Part shown: piece after piece, positions 47,201 to 59,500 of the stretch
How positions within the stretch are numbered: position 1 is the stretch's first letter
Layout: each line of letters begins with the position of its first letter
DNA from: Monocercomonoides exilis
Lineage: Eukaryota > Preaxostyla > Oxymonadida > Polymastigidae
NCBI GenBank assembly: GCA_001643675.2
Contig: LSRY02000019.1
Span: 434,001 to 498,000 of the forward strand
DNA length: 64,000 nt
Reading direction: 5' to 3'
Translations under genes and position numbers: made by a program
The notes under the pieces: model-generated
Told to the model about the DNA's origin: nothing
Seen by the model: the letters and a program-made list of their open reading frames with translations, nothing else
The model's database searches: none

Positions 47201-49792
47201 GACTGCCCTGTGCTTAGCAATCTCCCTTTTCACCCATTCCTCTGCTTCCACTTCCTCCCTTATCCGCTTCCGCTCCTTCAGCTGCTTCGCCCTCTGCATC
47301 ATCTGCACCTCAATCGAGCGCATTTTGATGCTTTCGTTGTTCTCTTCGTCTTTTATACGCTCATCTTCTTCTTTTCTTCTCTGCGCCTCTTCTCTATTCG
47401 CCCTTATAAACAATGTTCTGTCCCATCCAGCCATCAAAAACGCCGCTGCCTCTCTCTCATTTTTCTGTCTCCTGATGTCTTCTGATCTTCTGTACTCCAT
47501 CTCTTCCTTAGCAGCACACATCCGCTCGTGGTTCACCCACCACTTGTTCACAATCGCCAGCACTTTGTTGTACTTTGCAGTTCTCCTGGCTTCTTTCTCT
47601 GCCCTTTCCTTCTCGCGGAACCTCAGCTCAATCTCCTCATTCGCCATCAGTTCCAGCTCTTTCGCCTGCCTTTTCCTCTCTTTCCTCAGAAACTTCTCTC
47701 TTTCTTCCCTCTGCACACGTTCTCTTTCTTCTCGCAGTGCCTCGCTTTCCCGCTGGCTCCGCTCCATCGCCATCCGCTCCTCCTTCAGCCGCAGCTCCTC
47801 TTCTTTGATTCTCAGCAGCTCCTTCAGCTTGATCCGCTCTTCTTCATGTTGCCTCCTCCTCTCTTCTTCTTCCCTCTGTCTCTCTTCCTCTTCTCTTCTT
47901 TGCCACTCTTCTTCTTCCATCTTCTGCCGCCTCTCCTTCTCAGCCACGCGCTGCCGATAGCTCAGCCACGAATCCTCAATAAGTGTCACAGAGCTTTTCT
48001 TCTTCAGCAAATCCATTTCTCTTTCTCTCCTCCTTTTCTCTTCAAGTTCTGCCTGCTTCCGCCGCATCTCCATCTTGTTCTTCCTCTTCTCGTCTTCTTC
48101 CATCTCGAGCGCATCAAACACCGCCCTCGAGTCTCTGATGCGGTTGCATTTCAGCCATTGCTCAGAGATCAGCACAGCTGCATCAGCCATTTTCTCTTCG
48201 AGTTCTCGCTTTTTCTGTATCTTCTGTTGCATTTTCTGGTCTTCCCGCTCCATCAGCACCCACTCGCCAGGCTTCGACACTGCCTCCATCTCCCTCAGCC
48301 GCTCTTGCATCCGCTCTTCTCTCTGCCTCTTCTCCTCTTCTGACGCCTTCTTTTTCTCTTCTTCCTCTCTCCGCAGGCTCTCCTCCTTCATGCTCCGCTC
48401 AGCCTGCAGCAGCTTCTCCAGCTCTTTGAACTGGTCCCACAGCTCCTTCAACTTCTCCTCCTCTTCCTCCAACTCCTTCCTCTTCCGGCTTCCGTCTTCC
48501 TTTGTGGTGTGCATACTCCAGCCCAGCGACTTCTTCCCTTCCTCTTTCTTCCGGATTGCCTCAAAATCTCTCGTCTCTACTTCTTCCATGTCTGTCAGCA
48601 GCGCATCTTCTGCCTCGTCATCTCCACCAGAACGACTAGTGGCACTGATCGGAAGTATTTTGTGCTCTGAAGGGAGTGTCCGAGGAACAAAGCCAGAAAA
48701 CGCCAGAACAGGGAGAGGAGACGGGGAGAATGACGGAGTGTATGAGGGGGTGCATGAAGGGGTGTATGAAGGGGTGAGCAAAGAAGGGCACGAGGACACA
48801 GAAAGAACAGGAGACAGAGGCGAGGCGATGTCCCTGAAGGAGTCTTGAGGAGAAATGAAATGCAGTTGGGAGGCATCTGTTGAATGAGGAGCGAGTGCTG
48901 ATGAAGACGAAGAGAAAGACGAAGGCTGAGGGGGAACTGTGATGGCAGAAGGCGTGGCAGAAATGTACTTTGGAGTCGGGCGAGCGGCGGACGACGATGA
49001 AAAGATGGCTTGAGGAGTTTCTGGCACTTCCGAAGAATAACTCAGCAAGACTGGCAAGTCGTCGATCTCAAAGCCAAAGTCGATCATTTCATCGTCATCA
49101 CTTTCCTTTGGTAATGTTTGTCCAGAATACGCTGCGGCAGACTCTATTTCGCTCTTTGAATTCTGTGTGGAATTAGTAAAATCGAAATTTCTATCGCTAG
49201 CATTTTGTGTTCTGTCAGTGTTAAAGTCTTCTGTGTCTTCATAAATTGTAAAGTTATCTGTTTCGTTTTTAGGGTGATTATAGCCTTTGTTATTTCTGCC
49301 TGGGACTTTGCTGTGATGGGACTGCCGTGGAGGACTTAATGAATGATGAAAGCCAGAGGTTCGAGGAAAAAATGTATGTTGAGATCTGCTCCGTTTTCTT
49401 TCTCTCTCTTCTTTTTCAGCTTTTATGAATTGTTCACCATTTTCATCATCGTCTTCATCTCCTAGGACATCTTTTCTTCTTTCTGTCCATCTTAGTGGAG
49501 AGTGTGATATTCGTCGTGGTTGAGAAGAGACAGAAGATGAACTATGAATAAGCTTAGATCCGTATTGAGACATATTTTGTTGTAAAAGATAGTTATCATC
49601 ATTCTCATCGTATCCATCAACATCTTCTTGGTTTTGTAATTTAGCAGCTTTTTCATCATTCTTGTGTGAAATATGTCTGCCATCTCCAAAATTACCCGAT
49701 TCTTCGTTATTCGCAATCGTGATATTAGGAGACGATAAGTATTTTTGACGAGAATTGGAAAAACTGTGATTTCTAATCTGCAAGGAAGCCAT
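41298..49792 (-). CDS. 2771-residue coiled-coil protein with Trp-containing repeats
   Basis: Two exons, 44740-49792 and 41298-44560, join in frame over a 179-bp intron (GTTTGT...TTTCAG), giving RSRSKIRRSHELPP at the junction. The ATG is at 49792. The N-terminal 350 residues are Ser/Pro-rich. About 390-1100 is an extreme Glu/Arg/Lys coiled coil containing four spaced short units with a central Trp: SEQWLKCNRIRDSR, EDSWLSYRQRVAEK, VNKWWVNHERMCAAK and MAGWDRTLFIRANREE. Acidic (EEEEEDEEEDEEEE) and basic (KKKKKKKK) tracts follow, then a second coil near 1350-1480. Exon 2 is Ser/Gln/Pro-rich, has a structured helical patch (SYRRIIARRMKLCHQLLLRR, TLRQQLTKWKSCLKWN) and ends acidic, with KKQDSRCVCV. 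The size and coil suggest a cytoskeletal or flagellar-root scaffold, but no family was recognised. CVCV at the C-terminus could be a CaaX-like box. Confidence 0.75.
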
Positions 49793-50267
49793 CTTTCTCA
49801 ATTATTATTTTTCTCAAGAAAAAATCTAGATGAAAGCATAATCAATTTTAAAGTTAATAAAAAGATTTAAATAACGCAACGAATGATAGGTTCAAATTAA
49901 GAACAGGAAATAACAATTTTTAGGTGAAGAAATAAGAAAGCATCAAAAATAAAACAAAAACGAAGAATTAGAGGTTGAAGGCATCAAAATATAAAATATA
50001 AAATTGTTAAAAATTATAAAAATAATCAATACATTTCTTCCTTCAGTAGTAAATTTGGATTCCAAGTTAAAACAATTTGTTAATAAACACAACAAACAAC
50101 TCAATGACAAATAAGTATGGGTAATTTTCGCTTCGAATAATTTTATTTTTTAGTTGCATTTGTGATGAATTTGCTAATTATTATTTATCAACTATTTCTC
50201 ATCTTGATTAATTTTTTTTGCTATATATCAAGATCAGCTTCAATATTTTTTTTTGAAGGAATAAAGC
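49793..50267. promoter_or_regulatory. Divergent promoter region, coiled-coil gene / katanin p80
   Basis: 475 bp of AT-rich DNA between two divergent start codons. Both promoters should lie here. No known element was recognised. Confidence 0.45.
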
Positions 50268-53014
50268 ATGTCTGAAAAGCGAAACAAAAAAATGAATTCA
50301 TATCTTGAATTTTCGCCACATGGTGGGACATCAAGATGTGTGACAATTGGTCGAAAGACACATTTATTTGCTACAGGAGGTGAAGATAAAAAGACACTTG
50401 TTTGGACCGTTCACCATCTTCGGAAAACAGGAAAACCATTCAAGGTTGTGAAATTTTTGTTATACTAGCTTTGTTCACCTATAGTTGTTGAACAGTCTTT
50501 GAAAGGGCATACTTCACCTGTCACTTGTGCTGTTTTTGATTCAAGTGAAGAGCAGTTAGTTTCTGGAAGTGAAGGAGGAAGCCTTAAAATGTGGAATTTG
50601 ATTGAACCAAAAAGTTTGAACGAAGAATAGTTTTAGTGTTCAATGCATTTGTTTTATGAATTATTTTAAAAATTATAAGCGTCAAAATCTTTTACTCAAT
50701 CTCATTTAGCTGCTGTAAAATGCGTTGCTTTCAGCCCTGACAATGTTTTTTTGGCTTCTGGATCTCAAGATACGCAAGTACGCGTCTGGGATACGGTTGA
50801 ACGTAAATGCATTCAAACATTCAAGCATCATTCAAAACCAGTTAACTGTGTTTGTTTCAGTCCAGATTCTCGATTTCTTTTTACAGGAAGTGAAGATGGA
50901 ACTTGTGGAGTCGTGGATTTATTCGAAGGAAAATTAGTTCACACTTTTAAGCACGACGGTACATATTATTATAATTTGATAATTTTGAATAATTCGCCTT
51001 TTTTTTTTCTTTTTAACGTTTAGGAGCTGTCACAGCGATAGCAGTTTGCCCTTCTGATTTGGTGTTAGCAACAGGAGGAAGTGATCGAGTTACGAAGTTA
51101 TGGGATCTGGACTCCTTCGAGCTTTTGAAAGAACTACCACCTGAAACGACGACTATTCGATCGCTTCAGTTTTGCGGGACAGATGACCATGTGCTTGTTG
51201 TAGCATCAGAAGAGGCTGTGCGAGTGTGGAACTGGGATGACGAAGGGAGTGCAAGCAAAAGCGAAAGAGAGAAGTCCGAGAAAGATACGGAGAGCGGAGA
51301 GGGAGAAGTGAAATTGTATGATCGACTGGAAGCAAAATGGGGTGGCTGCTCAGTTGGCGGTCCAGGCACACTTGACTTCGTAGTTGGGGAGCAACATCTT
51401 CTCGGGTGCTCCATACAGCAGGGGAAAGTTACAATGTGGATGTCTCTTCTCAGAGATGTCAACCCTTGGTGCCAGTATATGGCTCATAAACAGCAAAAAA
51501 GCACTTCTCAAGAACAAAAAGCAGGATCATCTCAACCATCTTCTTCTTCTGCATCGTCTTCCTCCTCTTCATCTTCCTCTGTCAACAAGTCACTCACTCA
51601 TCATTCATCTTCACACTCAATCCACTCACCAGCTCCATCTGCATCTCATTCCACAAACACTTCTGAGCCTTCATTCGCCGTGAAAGGAACAAAAGCTCTT
51701 ATTCACTCTTCTTCAAATTCGAAAGTTGGTCCGTCTGCTTCAGCGGAATCATTGCATACTGCTTCAACGCAAGAAACTTCGCAAGATTCATCTGCTGAGC
51801 CAATAACAACTACAACAACAACAACCACAGCATCATCAGCTCCAAATCAACCTCATTCCCAACGAGCAATCCGTGTACAGCGGAGGATATACGGAGAATC
51901 TCCTGACTCTCCTTTCTACACCGGACCACCTGTTGAAGAGCATCAACAGCCGACAGGAAAAGGGAAAGCGCGTGCTCTTCCTTCTTCTTCACTTGTCAGC
52001 AATGATTCGTCTGCTTCGCCACGATCATCGGAGCGAGATCAGAATCCCTCTGAAGTTCCTTGCCCAGAAGTTGATCTATCTTCTTCGCAGCGTTTACGCC
52101 CTCTGTTAAAATCGAGGCTTGGTCAAACGCTGAAAGATCCGTGGGCACTTGAAGGGCAGGTTGATCTTGAAGAAGGTGATCTATCATCTGACGATGCCAA
52201 CGGTGATGAAGAAGACAATATTGAAACTGGAGAAAAGAACATTGAACATGATGATGACGAGCAGATGCGCGGAAAGCAAAAACCTGTTCAAGACAGTGAA
52301 ACAACGGAGAAGCCTAAACTTACAAAAAAAGAGGCATGCCAATCAGATTCAAGTGCTTCAAATGAAAGTGCTATTTGTTCTTCTTCTTCACAAGCTGAGC
52401 GAAAGGCTGTTGATAGCAATGAACTTTTCAGCAAGTTTTGTGGAGGAGAAAGCGGAACCGAAGTTGCAAGGAGCGATGAAGAGACCGTTTCCGCTATTTT
52501 GAAGAGACATAAACAAATGATGACGACAATGAATGGAAGGCTGGGAAGTATTCAGGCAGTTAAGCGTGTTTGGGAGTTAGGGGAAATGAAGATGATGTGT
52601 GAGAGCCTTGTCCGCATTGACGATGTCAGCGTCACTTGCGACATTTTAAATGAGTTGTTGAAGAAAAAAGGATTGCTAACGTTGGACTGTGCGCTTATCC
52701 TCCTTCCTCATCTGATGACCTGTTTGACGTCTGGCGTTGACAGTTATGTGAACACTGCATTGTCAGCCATTGTTATGTTTGCAAAATCATTTGGTTCGAT
52801 GATCAGGCAAACGAGGAGCGCACCTGTTTCAATTGGAGTGGATTTAAGCGCTGATGAGCGAAGAGAAAAATGTGTTTTGGCTAACAGACATTTTGTCTTT
52901 GTTGCCCGAGCGCTGAAACAGCTGGCTGCACAGCGAAGCGGAGTTGCAGACTCTATCGGATTAAGAGCAAAAGAAGTGAAGAAAGTCATCGATAATTTTG
53001 CTGATTATTCATGA
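50268..53014 (+). CDS. KATNB1: Katanin p80 WD40 subunit
   Basis: Four exons (50268-50444, 50496-50613, 50680-50958, 51024-53014) give 854 residues. Six WD40 units are readable: LFATGGEDKKTLVWTV, QLVSGSEGGSLKMWNL, FLASGSQDTQVRVWDT, FLFTGSEDGTCGVVDL, VLATGGSDRVTKLWDL and VVASEEAVRVWNWDDE. A Ser/Thr-rich linker of some 350 residues follows, then the conserved con80 domain (SAILKRHKQMMTTMNGRLGS, then QAVKRVWELGEMKMMCESLV, ending VKKVIDNFADYS). The p80 subunit targets and activates the katanin p60 ATPase, which severs microtubules at basal bodies and spindles. In exon 3 I chose the acceptor at 50679, which restores SKSFTQSHLAAVKCVAFSP, over a later one at the TTTAG. Length is above the human 655 because of the linker. 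Confidence 0.92.
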
Positions 53015-53518
53015 ATTCTTTGAGCAATGGCAAATTTATATGTTCGATATTCTTCTTGAATTAAAATTGTTTTGATTTTTTGTAATATCAAATATTCTAA
53101 AGCATTTCAACTTTTCTTCTTCTCTTAGCAAGTTGACTCATAGGATTAAAGTGAATTGAAAAATGTTTGGATAAATGTTTTCGTTGTTTTTTCTTGGGCT
53201 TCGTTGTACAAAAGTTAACAGCATTACACACAATTATACATCAATTCTTTCGATGTTTCCACCTTAGAAGAAAAATTGTGAATGATGAAAAATTGTGAAA
53301 AAAAGCAGTTGCGCAGTGAATGTGTCGAAGGAAATGTTTAATAAAATATTGAAATTAATTTTCACAATAAATAAAAAAAGGCGATTTGAAAATAAAGAAA
53401 TAAGTGTGATTATATGTGCACACTACAATTGAATTATAAATATTATACAACTGAATTTGATTGTTTTCAATTTTTCACCAACTATAGTTCAACAATTCCT
53501 TTTATTGAATATTCTCTT
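53015..53518. other. Convergent spacer, katanin p80 / receptor gene
   Basis: About 500 bp of AT-rich DNA between two convergent stops, presumably 3' UTRs. No gene or RNA seen. Confidence 0.45.
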
Positions 53519-56500
53519 TCAACTTTCCGTTGTATCATTCCCAACTTTTGTGTACTCATTATAACAGCTCTCGTTTCTTATTTCTTCGCTTTCGCTGGCA
53601 ATACATATTGCATCTGAAACAGTAAACATAATAGTATTTGAAGGAAACGCATTAATGAATTCTCTCTTCATTCTTGGAAGTGATATCCTGTCCTGCATTT
53701 GCGTATTTACACTATTTACAATAATCCCTTTCAGTCGAGATTCACAAACTTTGATTAAATCTGGTCTTTCACCATTCACAATCTTCTGTCCAGCAACCAC
53801 AGCCTCATACTCCCCAAACGGGATCTCCAGCGTCAGACACTCCCACAGCATCATCCCAATTGAGAAGGAAACCGACTCCTTTGTTGCTCCCATCTTTGTG
53901 TTTATCATTAACTCTGGCGCCTTCCATCGCAGGCACTCTTTTCTATTATCATCCTCATCCTCAAATGCTGATGATGGCTGTGGCGAGTCTTTCCCATTTC
54001 TATTCACTGTGGAGCAATCAGATGTTGATGTGACAACAGTTGATGAAGAGATGGATGAAGTGTCTGAGTCTGAAGAAGAGCAGTCAGAATGCATGGCAAT
54101 GCAGATCACCATGTGCTCTGAGAACAGAACAATGTGAGGACTCAGATTTTCTAAAGAAGAAAGAGGGTTTTCCATTTCGTCAAATGAGTGGAGTGCGACA
54201 TTGGCCACCCAGAACAGGATCTGAGCAGCTGTCAGCTCCCTCTCTTGCAGAGTGCTAATCGCCATCTCTTTCTTCTCGTTCCTCCCATGCAGCAGCATGA
54301 AAAGTGAATCCCTCAGATCCACAATCAACTTCTCATGAGGAGATGAACATGCCATGGCATCCACTAAGTTCGACATGGATGAAGTGGTTGGGCAAAAATC
54401 CTCCCCTCGAACAAATGTGGAGTCTGAATCAGTTGAACATGTCGAAGAAATTGATGGTGATGGAGTCTGCTTTCGAATTTCTTCTTCCTCATCAACCTTT
54501 TCCAACATCCATTGAGGAATCTTGTCTGAATCTCTCCCCAGAATGTATTCTGTCGAACCACTCTCAGATAAAAGATGCTCTGATGACTCTGAGTGCTGCA
54601 TATTCGTATCATATATTCTCTTTTTCATCCTCTCATCGTTCTTCTTCTCTGCCTCTCTCTCTGCTCTCCTCCATTGCTCTTCAGGTAACATTTCCATCGT
54701 AACCATCTCAAACACCTTCGGATCCTTTTTGATGTTGTCTTCCACAATTACCTCCAATTCTTCAGTCCGTCTCTTTTGCTTTTTCCACCGGACAATGAAT
54801 ATCACTGCAATAATTAGAATGACAAGAAGCACAAAAGCCATGATTATAACAACCAACAACCAATACAATTTCCCTTCTTTCCCTCCTTCAACAATCCTTT
54901 CGCCTCCATTTGTTTTGGGTTCACTTCTGTTCTTCAGGATATATCCTTCAGTTGATGATGGTTTATTGGTATCTCCAAACAGAATGGCCACTCTAACTTC
55001 TGCCTCCTCTCCTGCCTCACTAATTGTTTCCCTTTTCACCCTTCCTTCAACTTCCGTCTCTGACACATATCCACTCTCATCAAACTCATATTTCTCAATT
55101 AGCTTTTCATCCCCAATCTGCTTCACAACCATGAATGACAAGTTGCATGGGAGAAGAAGCTTTCCTTTAAACACAACCTCCATTTCTTCTCCCACTTCCT
55201 TAATTTCAATGCCTTCTAGAACCGGAATGAATAAATGTGATGCTCTCTCCACTGCAATTCCTTTCAATTCGCAACCTTTGTCAAGAATCCATAGAGATGA
55301 GTTTTCTTTCACTCCATCACCTCCTTTCAAACTGTCCAAACTTACAACTCCACTCTCGTGGCAAAGAATGTTTCTTCTGATAGACAAATATTTAGTGAAC
55401 TTCGGAGTGTTATTCATAAAAATTCCCTGTCCAATTTTGACTTTCCCCTTCCGAATAGTAAGTCCTCCATCACTTGAATTCGCAATTGTTGTATCCGTTA
55501 TCTCGCATGTGCTGTCTTTGAAGCTGATTATGGACCCGTTCCATTCGCATATCTCAAACAGTTGTGTTGCAATTCGTTCACTTTCACAGTCATTTCCATC
55601 AAATTTACACAATTCCAATCTCACATTCGGACACCATGAAACATCAATTTCAATTCCCATTTCTTCACTGCTTGAGCATTTAGAAAAACTACAATTTGTC
55701 AACTTCACTCCTCTCTCACATCCAGCAAGCATAATGCAACTTCCTGTTGTTTTATCAGATATTATTCCTTCAAAAATGCATTGAGACAAACAAAATTCAT
55801 TCGTTTCATCTTCCTCAATATTCTTTATCCTGTAATACTTGTTTTCGCTTCCAGCCAAACAACTCTTCGCAAACACTGATCCTTTCTTCATTGAAACATT
55901 CTTCACATTTGTTTGGATTACTTCAATTTCAGCACTTTTCTCAATCATAACCATATCGCTTCCACAACATAATTTATAGAAGTCTGTATGAGAAATTTTA
56001 TAAATGCTCCCATCTCCAACTTTAATCAGTTCCTTCATCGTCTTCAAATTATTAATTTTTGTTTCTCTCATCTCGAGTATTCCATTTGAAACCTCAAGTA
56101 ATATACAGTTTATAATTCCCTCCGGAGATGTATTTGCCTCAATTGAGCTTAATTGATTCGATGTGAACTTACAAAATTCAAAAATGAGTCTTCCATCCAT
56201 CTGTTTTATAACATCCTCGTGTTCGCTTTCAAATCCTTCACTAAACATAAAGGTTATGTTCTCCACATTGCACTCTCCAGAAAATGAGATCACAGATGAT
56301 CTATTCCCTGTGCGTGCAATATTACTGTTCAATTGAATTGATGCTTCATCTGTGCATACTGATCTAATTTCAAGATTTGATATGAGTGTTTCTGCGCCTA
56401 ATGATGCCGATTGATTAATAAGAAGGTTACGTATGAATCCCTGTTTTATGTGAGAGACTCCGTAATAAATGCTTTTGCAAGGTGTTTTCTCTGATCCGCA

Positions 56501-59500
56501 ATTTTTTGAGTCGATTGACATTTCATTAACGAAAATCAGAGTTGCCAAATAGTGCTTTATCCAAGGAAGAATATCCACATCCGTATGCACATCATCCGTT
56601 CCCATCATCGAATTTGAAGCTTCAAGAGATGGTTGCATAAAGTCTAGCACAAATGTTGTCTCATTTATCTGTTTGTCAAATGATGCACACTTCACAAACA
56701 CATCTCTTCCCACCCACGCATCATTACCACTGAATCGGCACATGTCCATCTGGAAAGGTAAACTTTCTCCCATATCTCTTAAACTACCAATTCTTTCTTT
56801 ATTATCGCAATTGATCATCATTCCTCCACCACGTCCATTCTGCCAAGAACACATGCATTCTGCAAACATACATTCCTGAAAACTCACATGTGAATTCAAG
56901 CATTTTGCTCGAAGTCCAATTCCTCCTCCTTCTTCACTTTCTTCACACTTACAGCTCCTAAATCCGCAAAGCTTCATTACAAAATCCACTTCAGCAAATT
57001 CTTTCACTTCCATCACAACTGGGCCTTTTTCTTTTCGATTAACTTCTGAAAAATTTGACGATTCGATCATCACATTACTCAATTCTTTCTCATCTGTTTC
57101 ATCTTTATTCGTTTTCACTCCTTTTGCATTTTCTTCTTGTTCAATTGTCCCTTGTTCAATAGATAATATGCTCTTCATTGATGTACTCACATTTGAAAAT
57201 AAAACTCCTTTCATAACTGCACAACTTTGCTCGGATCCCATAGCAGCAAATCCTCTTCCAAGGCACGAATTCTTCACTGTGCAGTTCTCCATCTCTAGTC
57301 TTCCATGTAGTGCATCGATCACGAGCAAACTCCATATTTCTTCTTCGTTTGTTAATATTTCCAGCAAGCAATTTTCCAGTCTTAACATTGATTCTTTTGA
57401 CATCAAACACACAAATGATGAACAAATTGCACACTCTGGTTCGATTCTAACTTCTAAGTCTCCAAATGAAAGCATAATACCACAAGAAATAGCAGGCTCT
57501 CCAAATCTCCATTCTCCTCTTCCCATTTTTAATCCTTCTTTTTTTTCTTTTGCACCTTCATTTCCGATAATATCCAATCGTGGCAATGCATCATTTGATA
57601 ATAACAGTATCTGTTTTTCTATTGAAACTTCTGAGAGAATGATCACTTCGTTAATTTTCGATGGTTCAGATGGGGCAGCCCACACATCAATAATCTTATC
57701 CAAATTTCTACATGGGACAATTAGATATCCACATAAACTGAAATCTTCTCCCTTTGTGCCATCCACATATCCTGTTCCACTCATATTATTCCACCAATAT
57801 ATTATAAGCGGAATGACATATCTGTCTCCTGTAGTCTCTCTTTCAAATCCATTAGCAACTTCCATATCCTCTAATTCATTATCATTCAATTCCCATTCAA
57901 GATCCTTCCTTGCAAATGCACTATCCAATCTCTCTCCACACATAAATATTTTTTTCCCCTTCCAGCCTTCCCACCCACTTGTACTTAGTTCCACAACTCT
58001 CAGGCCTTCAATAGTATCTCCAAAATCAACAAACACACCTCCTCCAATTCCTTTGATGCTTCCTTCATCATTTGCGGCAATCTCAGCATTTTCATCCCAT
58101 TCGATAAATTCACATTTTTCCAAAACTAATATTCTCTCCTCACCTCCTTCTCCGTTCACCCATATGGCTATTCCTCCTCCTGCTACAACTTCTCTGCATT
58201 CTCCTCTTCCACTACACGAGCTTCGAATTGTGCAATTCGTAAAGCGTATGTGAGAACCAACTCCTTCAATTCTTCCTTCATCGTCAATCTTACCAACTTT
58301 CATCAACCCTCCATCTCCATTCACCCTATTAAAACCATTTATAACGCAATCATCCATTGAAACAGTCCTTCCATCATTTATCTGAATGGCTGATCCTTTT
58401 TCAAACCATCCTTTGTCTTCAAAGATGCACTTTATAATAATCAAATCTCCTCCACACACTTCTATCAAGCTCATCTTTATCCACTTTTCATCTTCTTCTT
58501 TTAAACCTTCTCCTCCATTTCTAAACTTATACCAGCATTCTTCGACAAGAAGAGATTTTTTTGATCTTATAAATACTTCTCTTCCATTCTGCATCTTCCT
58601 TGGAAGTACAATCTCAACATCACGCATCTCAGTCTCTCCAATGCAACTTATAAATCCGGAGCATGTCAAAGTCTCTTCATCATTCACTTGCATTCTCTTT
58701 GCATGTCTTTCCATCCCTTCAATTTTACATCCGGTCAAAGGAATAGATAGCTCCTTGACAATTGTTGTGTTATGAACTATTTGCAAAACATTTATCTTCT
58801 CGTCTATTCGATTTTCAGTTGCAAAATTTATCGTTAAGCATGAAAACCATTTATATCCACAGAGTTTGTGGTCAACTCCATTCTCTGCATCCACATGCAC
58901 ACTTTCACTCATTTCCTTTCCATATACATACAAAGGAATCACCACTTCGCCTTGTTCCTCCTCTGGGTTTTCCTCTACACCACTCAATAGTGACACATCT
59001 GTTGGTTCTGCCTCCCACATTACAAATTTCATTGTTTCTTTCCCTACGACATTTCCAAGCTCCACTATTCCTGTACACCTCATAAACATATCCTTCCCAG
59101 TCCAAGCTTCATTATCATTTCCAAAAGCAATATCTTCCATCTCAATATCCACACTTTCCTCCTCCACCTTTATGAATAAACCCCCTCCGACTCTTTTCCT
59201 TTCACCTCCTTGAATCCCTCCAGCAACGCATCCTCTCATTCCAATGGATCCATCTTTCCCCATTATCATCTTTCCATCCCCGCTCATGTGTAAACTCATT
59301 CCACCTCCATCTCCTTCTCTGCATATGCATCCTGAAAAAGTTTCATTATTTATTCTAAGTTCTTCTCCAGCTCCAATCTCGCTCTCCAATACGCATCCAC
59401 TCCCACGATCCCTCTCTATTCCATCAAATACGCATCCATTCACAACAATTTTTGAAATTTCATTTCCAATCAGTGGCACTCCACTCATTATCACTCCCCG

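Noticed and set aside
46652-48848. Long plus-strand Leu/Phe/Ser-rich ORFs, some with apparent membrane segments
   Set aside because: They are complements of the Glu/Arg/Lys-rich coiled-coil gene, where antisense frames stay open by composition.
41298-49801. Two separate genes, 41298-44612 and 44693-49801
   Set aside because: A GTTTGT donor at 44739 and TTTCAG acceptor at 44561 join both frames exactly; the apparent start and end peptides between them are AT-rich intron translations.
50680-50720. Later acceptor (CATTTAG) for katanin p80 exon 3
   Set aside because: It is in frame but drops SKSFTQSHL, which completes the WD40 strand pattern.
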